Below are positions 34,227 through 43,479 of a stretch of 64,000 nt of DNA, in pieces; the stretch's first letter is position 1, and each line of letters opens with the position of its first letter. The stretch is from Bradyrhizobium sp. ISRA430 (GTDB lineage Bacteria; Pseudomonadota; Alphaproteobacteria; Rhizobiales; Xanthobacteraceae). The notes beneath the pieces were generated by a model. That model did no database searches, was not told the origin of the DNA, and was given only the letters and a program-made list of their open reading frames with translations. The stretch spans positions 2,728,001-2,792,000 of the forward strand of contig NZ_CP094516.1 in the NCBI RefSeq assembly GCF_029909975.1. The letters run 5' to 3'. Position numbers and translations under genes: made by a program.

Positions 34227-36026
34227 TCAGCCCGGCTGATAGCGCGTGCCGATGCCGGCCTTGCTCTGGCCCAGTCCCGGCAACTCCCAGACGCCGGCAC
34301 CGGCCGGATTGACGTCAGCAGCGATGTCGACGTCGATCAGATACGGCTTGTTGGCAGCGATGCCCTTGCGGATCGCTTCGCCGAGGTCGCCCGGGCGATC
34401 GACCCGCACGCCCTCGACGCCGCAGGAGCGCGCCATTGCGGCGAAATCGGGATTGTAGCGCTCTCCCGTCTCGGGATGCCTGAAGTCGGTCGCAAGCTCG
34501 CGTCCGCCGAGATAGCCGCGCTGGAGACCTCGGATCGAAGCGTAGGCGTAATTGTTCCAGACCACCCAGACCACTGGCAGATTGTACTCGACCGCCGTGC
34601 CCAGCACGTTGGCGTGCATGAAGAAGGCACCGTCGCCGCACACCGAAACGCAGGGACGATCGGGGGCCGCGAATTTTGCGCCCATCACGCCGGCGACGCC
34701 AAAGCCCATCGGGCCGAAGCCCGTCGAGCCGATCAGCGAATCCGGCCGCTTCGGCTTGCAGAAGCCGAGCAGCCAGTTGTGGTGCACGCCAATGTCGGAC
34801 ACGAGGATCGCATCCTCCGGCAGCGCCTTGTCGATCTCGGCGGCCGCGCGCTGCGGATTGATCGGCGTGGTGTCGTCGGAGAATCCGGGCGCGACGAACT
34901 TGTCCCACTCGTTGCGATATCCATCGATCTGCGCCAGCCATTTCTTGCGCGCATCGGATTTCCTGGAGAGGTTGTCGCGGCGATCGAGCTCGGCATGAAC
35001 CTGACGCAGGAAAGTGCGAACATCGGCCATCAATCCGAGCGCGACGGGATAGTTGCGGCCGATCTCCTCGGGATCGATGTCGACATGGATCAGTTTCGTC
35101 GGCGGGATCGTGAAGGAATAGCCAGGAATCCATGAGCTCGAAGTGCGGTCGTCGAAACGGACGCCGAGCGCGAGCAGCACGTCGGCCTGACGTGTCGCGT
35201 GATTGGCTTGGTAATGCCCGGCGCGCGCGACGAGGCCAAGTGCCAGGGGATGGTTGACGTCGAGCGCGCCGAGACCGCTGGCAGAGGCAGCGACCGGAAT
35301 CTGAAGCCGCTCGGCGAGCCTACGCAGCTCGTCGGCGGCACCGCCATAGCGCACGCCCTGCCCGACCAGCATCACCGGCCGTTCCGCCGAGAGCAGCATG
35401 TCGACCGCTTTCTCGACGCCATCAGGGTCGGCACCGCAGCGGCTCGAGATGTTGGCGTTCCACTCGATCGCCTTCGGCGCCTCTTCGGCAGCCGACTCCA
35501 TGAACACGTCGAAGGGCACGTCCACAACGACAGGGCCCGGACGTCCCGTGATCATGGTCTTCCAGGCCTGTCGCACCGCGAGCGGCACCATCTCGCCGCG
35601 CGTCGGCTGAAATACCTTCTTGCAGATCGAGCGCACGGTGGAAGGAAAGTCGGCCTGGTAGTGCCGGTACATCTCCTGGAACGCTCCGCGATTGAACTGG
35701 CTGGTCGGCACATTGCCGGTAATCGCCATGAACGGCACGGAGTCGAGAAAGGCGTTGGCGAGCGAGATCGGCAGATTGGCCGAGCCTGGTCCGCACGACG
35801 TGAAGGTCGCGGTCGGCTTGCCCGAGACGCGGTAGTAGACATCGGCCATGAAGCCGGCGACGCTCTCGTGATGCACGGAGATCGTCTTGATCTCGGAGGA
35901 GCGCGCGTACAGCGCGTCGATGAACTGGATGTTGCCGTGGCCGCACAGCCCGAACACCTGCGGCACCTTCTCCTGGATCAGATAATCGACAATGACCTCG
36001 GCGCCATTGAGCATGTTTCGCGACAT
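34227..36026 (-). CDS. Thiamine-pyrophosphate enzyme, acetolactate-synthase-like
   Basis: 599 residues with the three domains of the family: N-terminal pyrimidine domain with the catalytic Glu in ISVHHESVAGFMADVYYRV, a central domain (MLVGQGVRYGGA) and a C-terminal PP domain with VCGDGAFFMHANVLGTAVEYN and WNNYAY for TPP/Mg binding. Such enzymes decarboxylate or ligate 2-oxoacids; glyoxylate carboligase and sulfoacetaldehyde-type relatives are possible. The divergent IclR regulator and transporter suggest a catabolic role. The ATG follows GGGAGACC. Confidence 0.88.
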   Translation of the reverse strand: MSRNMLNGAEVIVDYLIQEKVPQVFGLCGHGNIQFIDALYARSSEIKTISVHHESVAGFMADVYYRVSGKPTATFTSCGPGSANLPISLANAFLDSVPFMAITGNVPTSQFNRGAFQEMYRHYQADFPSTVRSICKKVFQPTRGEMVPLAVRQAWKTMITGRPGPVVVDVPFDVFMESAAEEAPKAIEWNANISSRCGADPDGVEKAVDMLLSAERPVMLVGQGVRYGGAADELRRLAERLQIPVAASASGLGALDVNHPLALGLVARAGHYQANHATRQADVLLALGVRFDDRTSSSWIPGYSFTIPPTKLIHVDIDPEEIGRNYPVALGLMADVRTFLRQVHAELDRRDNLSRKSDARKKWLAQIDGYRNEWDKFVAPGFSDDTTPINPQRAAAEIDKALPEDAILVSDIGVHHNWLLGFCKPKRPDSLIGSTGFGPMGFGVAGVMGAKFAAPDRPCVSVCGDGAFFMHANVLGTAVEYNLPVVWVVWNNYAYASIRGLQRGYLGGRELATDFRHPETGERYNPDFAAMARSCGVEGVRVDRPGDLGEAIRKGIAANKPYLIDVDIAADVNPAGAGVWELPGLGQSKAGIGTRYQPG

Positions 36027-36112
36027 CAACCGGTCTCCCTCTCGGCCCGACGACTTCTTATGTACCGATGCGGAGAACGCGGCCGGTCATCACTGGGCCG
36101 CGAGCACCCTAT

Positions 36113-36146
36113 TTCTCATAATGCTGTACGTCAATTTATATTGTGA
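36113..36146 (-). promoter_or_regulatory. Promoter of the TPP-enzyme gene with a putative IclR site
   Basis: On the minus strand a -35-like TTGACG is followed, after 17 bases, by a TAGGGT -10-like element. Directly upstream of the -35 lies TATCACAATATAAA. The core TCACAATAT (36138-36146) recurs in the leader of the ABC transporter operon at 37244-37252, so it is a candidate site for the neighbouring IclR regulator. The whole stretch is much more AT-rich than its surroundings. The -10 match is weak. Confidence 0.45.
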
Positions 36147-36251
36147 TAGGCTCTTCCTGGAGGAAGCGCGGGTTCTGCTCCGACGCTTGCGTGGTTGCAT
36201 GCTACTGTCGAGCACCGAGTCATAACGGATTTGCCAGAGGGGGCCTTTTCC

Positions 36252-37163
36252 TTGAGATCGCGCACCAAGCCCAGTACCAGCGAGAAGCCTGCCAGCCCGC
36301 GCAAGGCTGCGATTGCCAAGCTGGTTCCCGCACCCCAGGTCGATGGCGACGACGAGGCCGACGACAAACAGCGGGGCGGCGGTGTCCAGTCGCTTGGCCG
36401 CGCCTTCTCGATCCTCGAAGAGGTGGCGCGTCACCGCGAAGGAATTGGGCTTGCGGAATTGAGCAAGCTCGTCGGCCTGCACAATTCGACCACCTTCCAC
36501 CTTGCGAAGACGCTGGTCTCGCTCGGCTATCTCCGCCAGGAGAAAGACAACAAGCGCTACCGCATCGGCCGTCCGCTGTTTGCGCTCGCGGCATCCGCGC
36601 TCGATGAGATCGAGATGGTCAATGTCGCGACGCCCGTGCTGGAGGAGCTGTCGCGCCAGACCAGCGAAAGCAGCCATTTTGCCGTGCGCATGGGCGATGC
36701 CGTGGTCGTCATCGCCCGCACCAGCGGTCCCGGCGCATTTCAACTGACCGACCGCGTCGGCGTGGTGCGGCCGGCTCATTGCACCGCGCTCGGCAAGATC
36801 ATCCTCGCCTCGCTCCGGCCCGACCAGCTCAAGCGGTTTCTCGACCGTGCGGAGCTCAAGCCGTCGACGCCAAAATCCATCACCGATGCCGGCGTGCTGA
36901 TGCGCGAGATCGCCGAGGTTCAGCGCACCGGCGTTGCGTTCGACGATGGCGAGTTCAATCCGGAAGTGCGCTGCGTCGCCGTGCCCGTGACCGATTTCAC
37001 CGGCCAGGTGATCGGCGCGCTCGGCATTTCCGGTCCGATCTGGCGGCTCTCCAACCAGGCGCTGCACGCGAGCGCGCAGGTCGTGCAGGCCGCGGCCAAC
37101 CGCCTGTCGGCCGAGTTCGGCGCCAAAGGCGCGGCGCACAAGGCGATCACGCAAAAAGTCTAA
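36252..37163 (+). CDS. IclR-family transcriptional regulator
   Basis: About 303 residues from a TTG start behind AGAGGGGG, 8 bases spacing; an earlier TTG at 36195 lacks a ribosome site. A basic linker is followed by a winged helix (LGRAFSILEEVARHREGIGLAELSKLVGLHNSTTFHLAKTL region) and the IclR ligand-binding domain (VRPAHCTALGKIILASL, RCVAVPVTDFTGQVIGALGISGP). These regulators sense small catabolites. It lies between the divergent TPP-enzyme gene and the co-directional ABC transporter, the two likely targets. Confidence 0.9.
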   Translation: MRSRTKPSTSEKPASPRKAAIAKLVPAPQVDGDDEADDKQRGGGVQSLGRAFSILEEVARHREGIGLAELSKLVGLHNSTTFHLAKTLVSLGYLRQEKDNKRYRIGRPLFALAASALDEIEMVNVATPVLEELSRQTSESSHFAVRMGDAVVVIARTSGPGAFQLTDRVGVVRPAHCTALGKIILASLRPDQLKRFLDRAELKPSTPKSITDAGVLMREIAEVQRTGVAFDDGEFNPEVRCVAVPVTDFTGQVIGALGISGPIWRLSNQALHASAQVVQAAANRLSAEFGAKGAAHKAITQKV

Positions 37164-37190
37164 GGCCCACGCAAGCGGCGATTTTGCCGG

Positions 37191-37252
37191 TTGACACCGG
37201 CGATGCCGTTCGGGATTATCCTCCAGCATTAGAAAAACGTCTCTCACAATAT
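37191..37252 (+). promoter_or_regulatory. Sigma-70-type promoter and putative operator of the ABC transporter operon
   Basis: TTGACA (37191-37196) is separated by exactly 17 bases from GATTAT (37214-37219), a good -35/-10 pair. TCACAATAT at 37244-37252 lies about 25 bases after the -10 box, where a bound repressor would block transcription. The same 9-mer is in the divergent TPP-enzyme promoter, and the shared match extends to 11 of 12 bases (ATATTGTGA then T or G, then AG). Confidence 0.55.
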
Positions 37253-37304
37253 CGGATACGCGGTTTTGAAGAGAGACACGCGATGCACCGGGGAGGAGAC
37301 AGAC

Positions 37305-38549
37305 ATGATCCGCTACCGCCGACGGACGTTGTTACGGGCGGGCGCTGCCTTCGCAGGCGCGGCCGCACTGGGGTTTCCGGCAATCGCGAGAGCCCAGGCC
37401 GAGAAGATCCGGATCGGGCATCTGACCCCGCTGACCGGCTTTCTCGGCGTGATCGGCGGCTACGCGCAGTTGGGCGTGAAGCTCGCTGCCGAAGAGATCA
37501 ACCAGTCCGGCGGTGTTCTCGGCAAGCAGATCGACCTCGTCTCGGAGGATTCGATCAATCCTGCGACGGCCGCCACCAAGGCGCAGCGCATGCTGGAGCA
37601 GGACGGCGCGGTGGTGCTGCTCGGCGAGATCTCCTCGGCCTCCTCGCTCACCATCATGCAGGTCGCCGAGCGCAACAAGAAGGTGTTCTTCTCGACCGGC
37701 GCACGGTCGGACGCGCTGCGCGGCAAGAATTGCAACAAATATTCCTTCCACTGCGACATCCCCAACACCGTGATGGTCAACGCGGTCGGCACCGCGCTGT
37801 CGCAGAAGGGCATGGTGAAGGGCAAGAAGTTCTTCACGCTCACGGCCGACTACATCTTCGGCCACGACCTTTTGAAGGCGGCGAAAGCGTTCTTCGGCGC
37901 GCATGACGCCAACCTGATCGGCGACGAGCTGATCGCGACCGACGTCACCGACTTCAGCCCCTATCTGCTCAAGGTGCGGCAGGCAAAGCCCGACGTGGTC
38001 TGCTGCAACCTCGCCGGCAACCAGGTCACCAATCTCGTCAAGCAATATGCCGAGTTCGGCCTGCCCTATCCGCTGGTCGGCTTCAACCTCAACACCGGCG
38101 ATGCCTGGGCCGCGGGCGCGGGCAATCTCAGCGGCACCTGGCCGACGGTCTGGTATCACACGTTGAACAATCCGGCGTCGCAGGCCTTCGTCGCGGCCTT
38201 CACCAAGAAGTACGGCAAGCCGCCGGAGAACCACGCCTGGATCGAATATGTGACGCTCAAGCTGCTGGCGGAGGCGATCAACACCACGAAGTCGACCGAC
38301 AGCAATGAGCTGATCGCCTATTTCGAGAAGCAGTCGCAGTTCGACATCATGAAAGCGCGCAAAGCCTATTTCCGCTCTTGGGATCACCAGATGGTGCAGG
38401 AGGCCTATCCCTTCACCGTCAAGCCGAAGGACCAGATGAAGGACCAGTGGGACATGCTGGTGCTGGGCGAAGCAGTACCGGCCGCGAACGACCCGCTGGA
38501 ACAGATCTATCCGACCAGGGAACAGAACCCCTGCGAGATGAAGGCCTGA
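37305..38549 (+). CDS. Branched-chain amino acid-type ABC transporter substrate-binding protein
   Basis: 414 residues behind a strong GGAGGAG site. A Tat-like signal (RYRRRTLLRAGAAFAGAAAL...AIARAQ) precedes a type-I periplasmic binding fold: IRIGHLTPLTGFLGVIGGYAQ, EINQSGGVLGKQIDLVSED, FFSTGARSDALRGKNCNKYSF, PDVVCCNLAGNQVTNLVKQY. The family binds branched-chain amino acids, amides, urea or aromatic acids. The IclR neighbour and TPP enzyme hint at an organic acid, which is inference. Confidence 0.9.
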   Translation: MIRYRRRTLLRAGAAFAGAAALGFPAIARAQAEKIRIGHLTPLTGFLGVIGGYAQLGVKLAAEEINQSGGVLGKQIDLVSEDSINPATAATKAQRMLEQDGAVVLLGEISSASSLTIMQVAERNKKVFFSTGARSDALRGKNCNKYSFHCDIPNTVMVNAVGTALSQKGMVKGKKFFTLTADYIFGHDLLKAAKAFFGAHDANLIGDELIATDVTDFSPYLLKVRQAKPDVVCCNLAGNQVTNLVKQYAEFGLPYPLVGFNLNTGDAWAAGAGNLSGTWPTVWYHTLNNPASQAFVAAFTKKYGKPPENHAWIEYVTLKLLAEAINTTKSTDSNELIAYFEKQSQFDIMKARKAYFRSWDHQMVQEAYPFTVKPKDQMKDQWDMLVLGEAVPAANDPLEQIYPTREQNPCEMKA

Positions 38550-38633
38550 CGCGCTCGCGCGCGCCAGGGCCGATTGGCGTCAGCGGCGCCGGCACCAACG
38601 CCGGCGCCGTTTTGCCAAAGCGATGGACGCAAC

Positions 38634-39509
38634 ATGCAGTTCGAGTTCTTGCTGGAACAGGTGGTGAATGGCCTCGTGCTCGGAGGCTATTATCTCCTCA
38701 TCGCGCTCGGGCTGTCGCTGATCTTTTCCGTCGGCGGCATCGTCAACCTCGCGCATGGCGCCTTCTACGCGCTCGGCGCCTATGTCTTCGTCGAGCTGGT
38801 GAAGCATCTCGGTTTCGGCGCGTCCGTCGTGATTTCGCCGTTCGCGGTCGCCCTGCTCGGCATCCTCTTTGAACGCTTCATCCTGCGCCGTTTCTACACG
38901 GCCGACCCGATCCTCAGCCTGCTCGTGACCTTCGGGCTTGCGATGGTCGCCGAGCAGGCGATCCGCATGATCTGGGGCGCCGCGCCCGTGTCGACCGGGA
39001 TCCCGCAGAGCTTCCGCGGCTCCGTCGTCGTCGGCGATTTCCTGTTCTCGCGCTATCGCCTCCTGATCCTCGGCGTGGTGGCCGCCGTGCTGCTCGGGAT
39101 CTGGCTCTTGCTGCACAAGACCTCGTTCGGGCGCGTGGTGCGCGCCGGCATCCAGCGGCCGGACATGGTCGCCGCGCTCGGCATCCGCCTGCAGCCCTAC
39201 ATGACCGCGATCGTCATGCTCGGCGTCGGCATGGCCGCGCTCGGCGGCGCCTTCTTCGCGCCGATCACCACGGTGCATCCAGCGATGGGCGCCGAGATCA
39301 TGACGGTGGCCTTCGTCGTCGTCGTGATCGGCGGGCTCGGCAGCTTCTGGGGCGTCGTCATCGCCGCCCTCCTTGTCGGCGTGGTGCGCGGCATCGCCAT
39401 TCATTTCGAGCCGGCCGCAGGTGAAGCCTCGATCTACATCCTGATGTTCCTGGTGCTGCTGGTGCGCCCGCGCGGCCTGCTCGGCGAACGCATCGAGAAG
39501 TTCGAATGA
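38634..39509 (+). CDS. livH: Branched-chain-type ABC transporter permease (LivH-like)
   Basis: 291 residues, about eight membrane helices. Landmarks are LVLGGYYLLIALGLSLIFSVGGIVNLAHGAFYALGAY (first helices), ILRRFYTADPILSLLVTFGLAM and VVVVIGGLGSFWGVVIAALLVG (the permease loop). The stop overlaps the start of the next gene by four bases, consistent with coupled synthesis with the fused LivM-LivG-LivF protein. Confidence 0.92.
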   Translation: MQFEFLLEQVVNGLVLGGYYLLIALGLSLIFSVGGIVNLAHGAFYALGAYVFVELVKHLGFGASVVISPFAVALLGILFERFILRRFYTADPILSLLVTFGLAMVAEQAIRMIWGAAPVSTGIPQSFRGSVVVGDFLFSRYRLLILGVVAAVLLGIWLLLHKTSFGRVVRAGIQRPDMVAALGIRLQPYMTAIVMLGVGMAALGGAFFAPITTVHPAMGAEIMTVAFVVVVIGGLGSFWGVVIAALLVGVVRGIAIHFEPAAGEASIYILMFLVLLVRPRGLLGERIEKFE

Positions 39510-42046
39510 CCCGCACCTCCGCCACCGAGAAGTTGAAGCCGCTCCTGATCGCGGCCGTTGCGGTCATCGCGCTGCCCTTCGTGCTCAGGGCACTCGGCCT
39601 GTCCGTGAACACCGGCACCTGGATCGTCGGGCTTGCGATCGCGACCATGGGGCTCAACCTCTGCATCGGCTATACCGGACTCGTCTCGTTCGGCCACAGC
39701 ACCTGGTTCGGCGTCGGCGCCTACGCCGCCGGCCTGATCCAGCTTCGCTTCTTTCCCGGCGATATCTGGCTGCCGCTGCTCTCATCGATGATCGTCGTCG
39801 CGATCGCATCGACCGTGATCGGCATGCTGATCCTGCGCCGGCGCGGCGTGTACTTCTCGCTGCTGACGCTCGCGCTGGCCGCGCTGGTCTATACCACCGC
39901 CTTCCGCTGGACCAGCCTGACCGGCGGCGAGGACGGGCTCGGCGGACTGAAGCGCGGCGACATCGGTCCCATCAGCCTCGACAGCGCGCTCAACTACTAC
40001 GCCGTCGTCGCCGGAAGCGGGCTCGTCGTGCTCTATGTCCTGATGCGTCTCGTGCGCTCGCCCTTCGGCCATGTGCTGGTTGCGATCCGCGAGAACCAGC
40101 TCCGCGCGAGCTTCCAGGGCTATCCGGTCGAGCGCTACAAGCTCGCGGTGTTCGTGATCTCGGCCGTCGTGACCGGTCTTGCGGGTGCGCTGATCGCGTT
40201 CCTGAACTACCTCGTCTCGGCCGAAGCCGTCTCGGTGCCGTTTGCCGGCGAGCTGCTGGCGATGGTGGTCATCGGCGGCATGCGCAGCCTGCTCGGGCCT
40301 GCGCTCGGCGCGCTGTTCTTCATCCTGTTCCGCGAGCTGTTCTCGATCTGGACATCGGACTGGCTGTTCTGGTTCGGCGTCACTTTCGTGGCCTTCGTGA
40401 TGTATTCGCCGGGCGGCCTCGTCGGCATCGGCGCGCTGATCATGCGCCGCTTCCGTCCCGCCGCGGAAGAGTCCGCCGCGATGAGCCGGCGCAAGATCTA
40501 TGACGGCCTGCCGATGCCAGATTTCCTGCGGCCGGAGGCGCGACGAGGCACCGTGCTCGAGGTCAACGGCGTCTCCAGAAAGTTCGGCGGTATCCGCGCG
40601 GTGGAGAACGCGAGCATGACCGTCGCCGCCGGCGAGATCCACGCGCTGATCGGACCGAACGGCGCCGGCAAGACCACGCTGTTCAACCTGGTCTCCGGCC
40701 TCTACGCGCCGGACCAGGGCACGATCCGCCTCAACGGCCGCGACATCGCCGGCGTGCCGGCGAATTTGATCTGCCACCAGGGGCTGGCGCGCTCGTTCCA
40801 GATCACCAACCTGTTCCGTGGCCTCACGATCTACGAGAACCTGCGCCTGTCGCTGCAGGCACGGCGCGCCATGCGCTTCAACATCTGGAACGATATCGAT
40901 GCCTATGAGGAGATCCACGCCGAGACGGCCGCGCTGATCAAGTTTCTCGGGCTCGAGGGCATCGAAACGATCGAGGGCGGCGAGCTCTCCTATGGCGGGC
41001 AGCGGCTGGTCGATCTCGGCATCGCGCTCGGCTCCAAGCCGCAGGTGCTGCTGCTCGACGAGCCGCTCGCCGGCCTTGCCGCCGCCGAGCGCGAGCGCGT
41101 GTCCAATCTCGTCAAGAACATCGCCGCCAACATTCCCGTTCTGATCGTCGAGCACGACATCGACCGCGTGCTGGGCTTATCGCAAGTTGTCACCGTGATG
41201 AACCAGGGCGAGGTGCTGATGTCCGACTGCCCGAAGGCGGTGCGGGCAGATCTACGCGTGCAGGAGATCTATACCGGCAAGGGCATTCCCGCCGTCGAGC
41301 ATCAGCGCAGCGACGAGGCGGCCGGCGCGCGCGAAAGCGTGCTGCGCCTCGATCGCGTCAACACCTTCTACGGCAAGAGCCACATCCTGAGCGACGCCGC
41401 GCTCAACGTGCGCGAGGGCGAGATCGTCGCGCTACTCGGGCGCAACGGCGCCGGCAAGTCAACGCTGCTGAAGACCATCGCCGGCCTCGTGCCGGCCGCA
41501 AGCGGCAGCATCATCTATCGCGGCGACGACATCGCGAGCCTCCCCGCGCCCGACATCGCGCGCCGCGGCATCGGCTACGTGCCGCAAGGACGCGGCCTGT
41601 TCGCCGGCATGACCGTGCGCGAAAACCTCGCGCTCGGCCGCCTCGCGCGCAAGACCGACGGCTCTGGCGGCGTGGTCTGGAACGAAGAGCAGATCCTGCA
41701 CACCTTCCCGCGCCTGAAGGAGCGCATGAACGTCGCCGCCGACTATCTCTCCGGCGGCGAGCAGCAGATGGTGGCGGTTGCCCGCGCGATGTCCGGCAAT
41801 GTCCGCCTGCTGCTGCTCGACGAGCCCTTCGAGGGCCTCGCGCCGGCCGTGACGCTGGAGCTGTTCAAAGTGTTCGACCAGCTCCGCAAGCACATGTCGA
41901 TCGTAATCGTCGAGCACAATCTCGATCTCGTGCTCGCGCTTGCCGACCGCGTCTTCGCGCTGGAGCGCGGCGCCGTGTTCCACCATGGACCGGCGGCCCC
42001 GCTGTTGAACGATCTTGGCTATCGCAAGCAGATTCTTTGGCTCTGA
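39506..42046 (+). CDS. Fused ABC permease and two ATPases (LivM-LivG-LivF in one chain)
   Basis: 846 residues in three parts. Residues 1-325 are a LivM permease (GLNLCIGYTGLVSFGHSTWFGVGAY; MVVIGGMRSLLGPALGALFF). Residues ~350-600 are a LivG ATPase: Walker A GPNGAGKTT, signature LSYGGQR, Walker B VLLLDEP. Residues ~612-846 are a LivF ATPase: Walker A GRNGAGKST, signature LSGGEQQ, Walker B LLLLDEP. The usual separate genes are thus one polypeptide, fixing the stoichiometry of the inner-membrane importer. No internal stops or frameshifts are seen. Confidence 0.93.
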   Translation: MTRTSATEKLKPLLIAAVAVIALPFVLRALGLSVNTGTWIVGLAIATMGLNLCIGYTGLVSFGHSTWFGVGAYAAGLIQLRFFPGDIWLPLLSSMIVVAIASTVIGMLILRRRGVYFSLLTLALAALVYTTAFRWTSLTGGEDGLGGLKRGDIGPISLDSALNYYAVVAGSGLVVLYVLMRLVRSPFGHVLVAIRENQLRASFQGYPVERYKLAVFVISAVVTGLAGALIAFLNYLVSAEAVSVPFAGELLAMVVIGGMRSLLGPALGALFFILFRELFSIWTSDWLFWFGVTFVAFVMYSPGGLVGIGALIMRRFRPAAEESAAMSRRKIYDGLPMPDFLRPEARRGTVLEVNGVSRKFGGIRAVENASMTVAAGEIHALIGPNGAGKTTLFNLVSGLYAPDQGTIRLNGRDIAGVPANLICHQGLARSFQITNLFRGLTIYENLRLSLQARRAMRFNIWNDIDAYEEIHAETAALIKFLGLEGIETIEGGELSYGGQRLVDLGIALGSKPQVLLLDEPLAGLAAAERERVSNLVKNIAANIPVLIVEHDIDRVLGLSQVVTVMNQGEVLMSDCPKAVRADLRVQEIYTGKGIPAVEHQRSDEAAGARESVLRLDRVNTFYGKSHILSDAALNVREGEIVALLGRNGAGKSTLLKTIAGLVPAASGSIIYRGDDIASLPAPDIARRGIGYVPQGRGLFAGMTVRENLALGRLARKTDGSGGVVWNEEQILHTFPRLKERMNVAADYLSGGEQQMVAVARAMSGNVRLLLLDEPFEGLAPAVTLELFKVFDQLRKHMSIVIVEHNLDLVLALADRVFALERGAVFHHGPAAPLLNDLGYRKQILWL

Positions 42047-42392
42047 CGGATCGCCGACGCCAGTCGCGCGTGATGCCTGGCAATTCTGCCGCCGGGCACG
42101 TGGGAGCCGGCCTCCAACAAAAAACGCGAAAACGACCCCATGCAAAGTAGCCGGCGCCTGTCAGAACAAGGCCTTGCGCATCCGCAAAACGCCATTTGAC
42201 ACGTCGGGCAAAACACCGGCACGATGGCATCATCGCAACGATCCGTCAGCGTCCACGCTGACCACGGCCATGGCCGCTTCGACACCGTTGCGTGGAATCC
42301 CCTCACCGACATCTCAATCATCGCACCCGCGCGGCAGGCGGGCGAAGCCCGCGCCGCGACCGCAGGCCTGCGCCGACAAAGGACCCATCGAC
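42047..42392. other. Intergenic region before the HGG gene pair
   Basis: 346 bases with no gene I can support. A TTGACA at 42196-42201 is followed after 18 bases by CACGAT, a weak promoter candidate for the next gene. TTTGACACGTCGGGCAAAACACCGG resembles sequence scattered in Bradyrhizobium genomes near mobile elements, but I see no terminal repeats. It separates the ABC operon from an accessory stretch. Confidence 0.35.
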
Positions 42393-43052
42393 ATGACCAA
42401 AACTCCGACACGCACCAGGACGGCGCCGATCGCGGCAGACGATCGCAGCGCCCTCGCCGCGGGCCCGCGGATCAAGCTCTACAGGCGGCGAATTGCGATC
42501 GACCATCCCGACCCGCAAACCGGCGAACGGCTCTTGGCCGACGCGCTCGGCGCCGTCGACCGTGACGCGCTGGATGGCATTCTGAAACAGTTGGTCAAGG
42601 CCAGCGTGATCGGACAAAAGCCCGATGAAGCCAATCTCGCCTTCATGATCTCGATGATGAAGAGCATAAGCCCTCGGGACTCCATCGAAGCCATGCTGGC
42701 GGCGCAGATGGTGTCCGTGCACGTGACGGCGATGCGATGCGCCTACCGCCTAGCCTGCGCCAGCGATCTAGCCAGCCAGGACAGCGCCTCGCGCGCATTG
42801 GCCAAGCTCGTGCGCACCTTCCCGGCCCAGATCGAAGCGCTGAGCCGCTACCGCAACAACGGCGAGCGCGCCATTACCGTGCAAGCCCTGTCGGACCAGG
42901 ATGGTGGAAAGACGATCGTCGCCAACGTGACGCAGCATGCGAGCATGATCGTTGCAGAGACGGGCTCGAAGGATGCGGCGATGGTTTCCACGCATGAAGC
43001 TGGCGAACGAGGGCATGAGGAGGCCGACGCCACGCAAGGCGCCGCTGCATGA
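42393..43052 (+). CDS. Conserved hypothetical protein paired with an HGG-motif protein
   Basis: 219 residues, soluble, mostly helical. An N-terminal basic segment (KTPTRTRTAP) precedes a helical core (LDGILKQLVKASVIGQ, SIEAMLAAQMVSVHVTAMRCA, ALAKLVRTFPAQIEALSRYR) and ends in a variable tail. From memory, this type recurs in Rhizobiales beside HGGxSTG-type proteins, with ITVQ..GGKTIVANVTQ as the end of the conserved part. No function is known. The stop overlaps the next ATG by four bases. Confidence 0.75.
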   Translation: MTKTPTRTRTAPIAADDRSALAAGPRIKLYRRRIAIDHPDPQTGERLLADALGAVDRDALDGILKQLVKASVIGQKPDEANLAFMISMMKSISPRDSIEAMLAAQMVSVHVTAMRCAYRLACASDLASQDSASRALAKLVRTFPAQIEALSRYRNNGERAITVQALSDQDGGKTIVANVTQHASMIVAETGSKDAAMVSTHEAGERGHEEADATQGAAA

Positions 43053-43318
43053 GCCGCGACCACGCCCGCAACACAGGCCCAATGCTGGCGGCCCCGCGCT
43101 GCGGAGCCAGGACCCGCCATGGCTCTGCTTGCCGCGCTCCGGCGGTGCTGGGCAAGACGCGCTGCCGCATGCACGGCGGCGCGGACGGATGCGGGGCACC
43201 CAGGGGAAATCGGAATGCAAGGAAGTATGGGCTATTCACCACGGAGGCGATCGCCGAGCGAAGGCAGATGCGGGCGTTGCTGGATGAAGCACGGAAGCTG
43301 CTGGGAGAGATGGAGTGA
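43049..43318 (+). CDS. HGG-motif (HGGxSTG-like) small protein
   Basis: 89 residues. The core reads CGARTRHGSACRAPAVLGKTRC, then RMHGGADGCGAPRGNRNARKYG and AIAERRQMRALLDEARKLL. The cysteine spacing (C37-type pairs around CRAPA...TRCRMHGG) suggests a small zinc-binding fold, and the GAPRGNRNA turn is family-typical. Such proteins are found in phage-like and accessory regions; the function is unknown. It is translationally coupled to the 219-residue protein. A diverged second copy lies 1.3 kb downstream. Confidence 0.8.
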   Translation: MSRDHARNTGPMLAAPRCGARTRHGSACRAPAVLGKTRCRMHGGADGCGAPRGNRNARKYGLFTTEAIAERRQMRALLDEARKLLGEME

Positions 43319-43479
43319 GCTGGCGGTGACGCCGGGCAGCCAACAGCCTGGATCAGCTATGGGCACAAAAGCCCCCAGCGAAGATGGAGGCGTTCGAGAC
43401 GCTACGCAACTCCTCAACTTGGGGCTGTACCGTCGATGCGTGGCGCCTATAATGCTCCCAATTTAAAGGGGGCCTCGAC

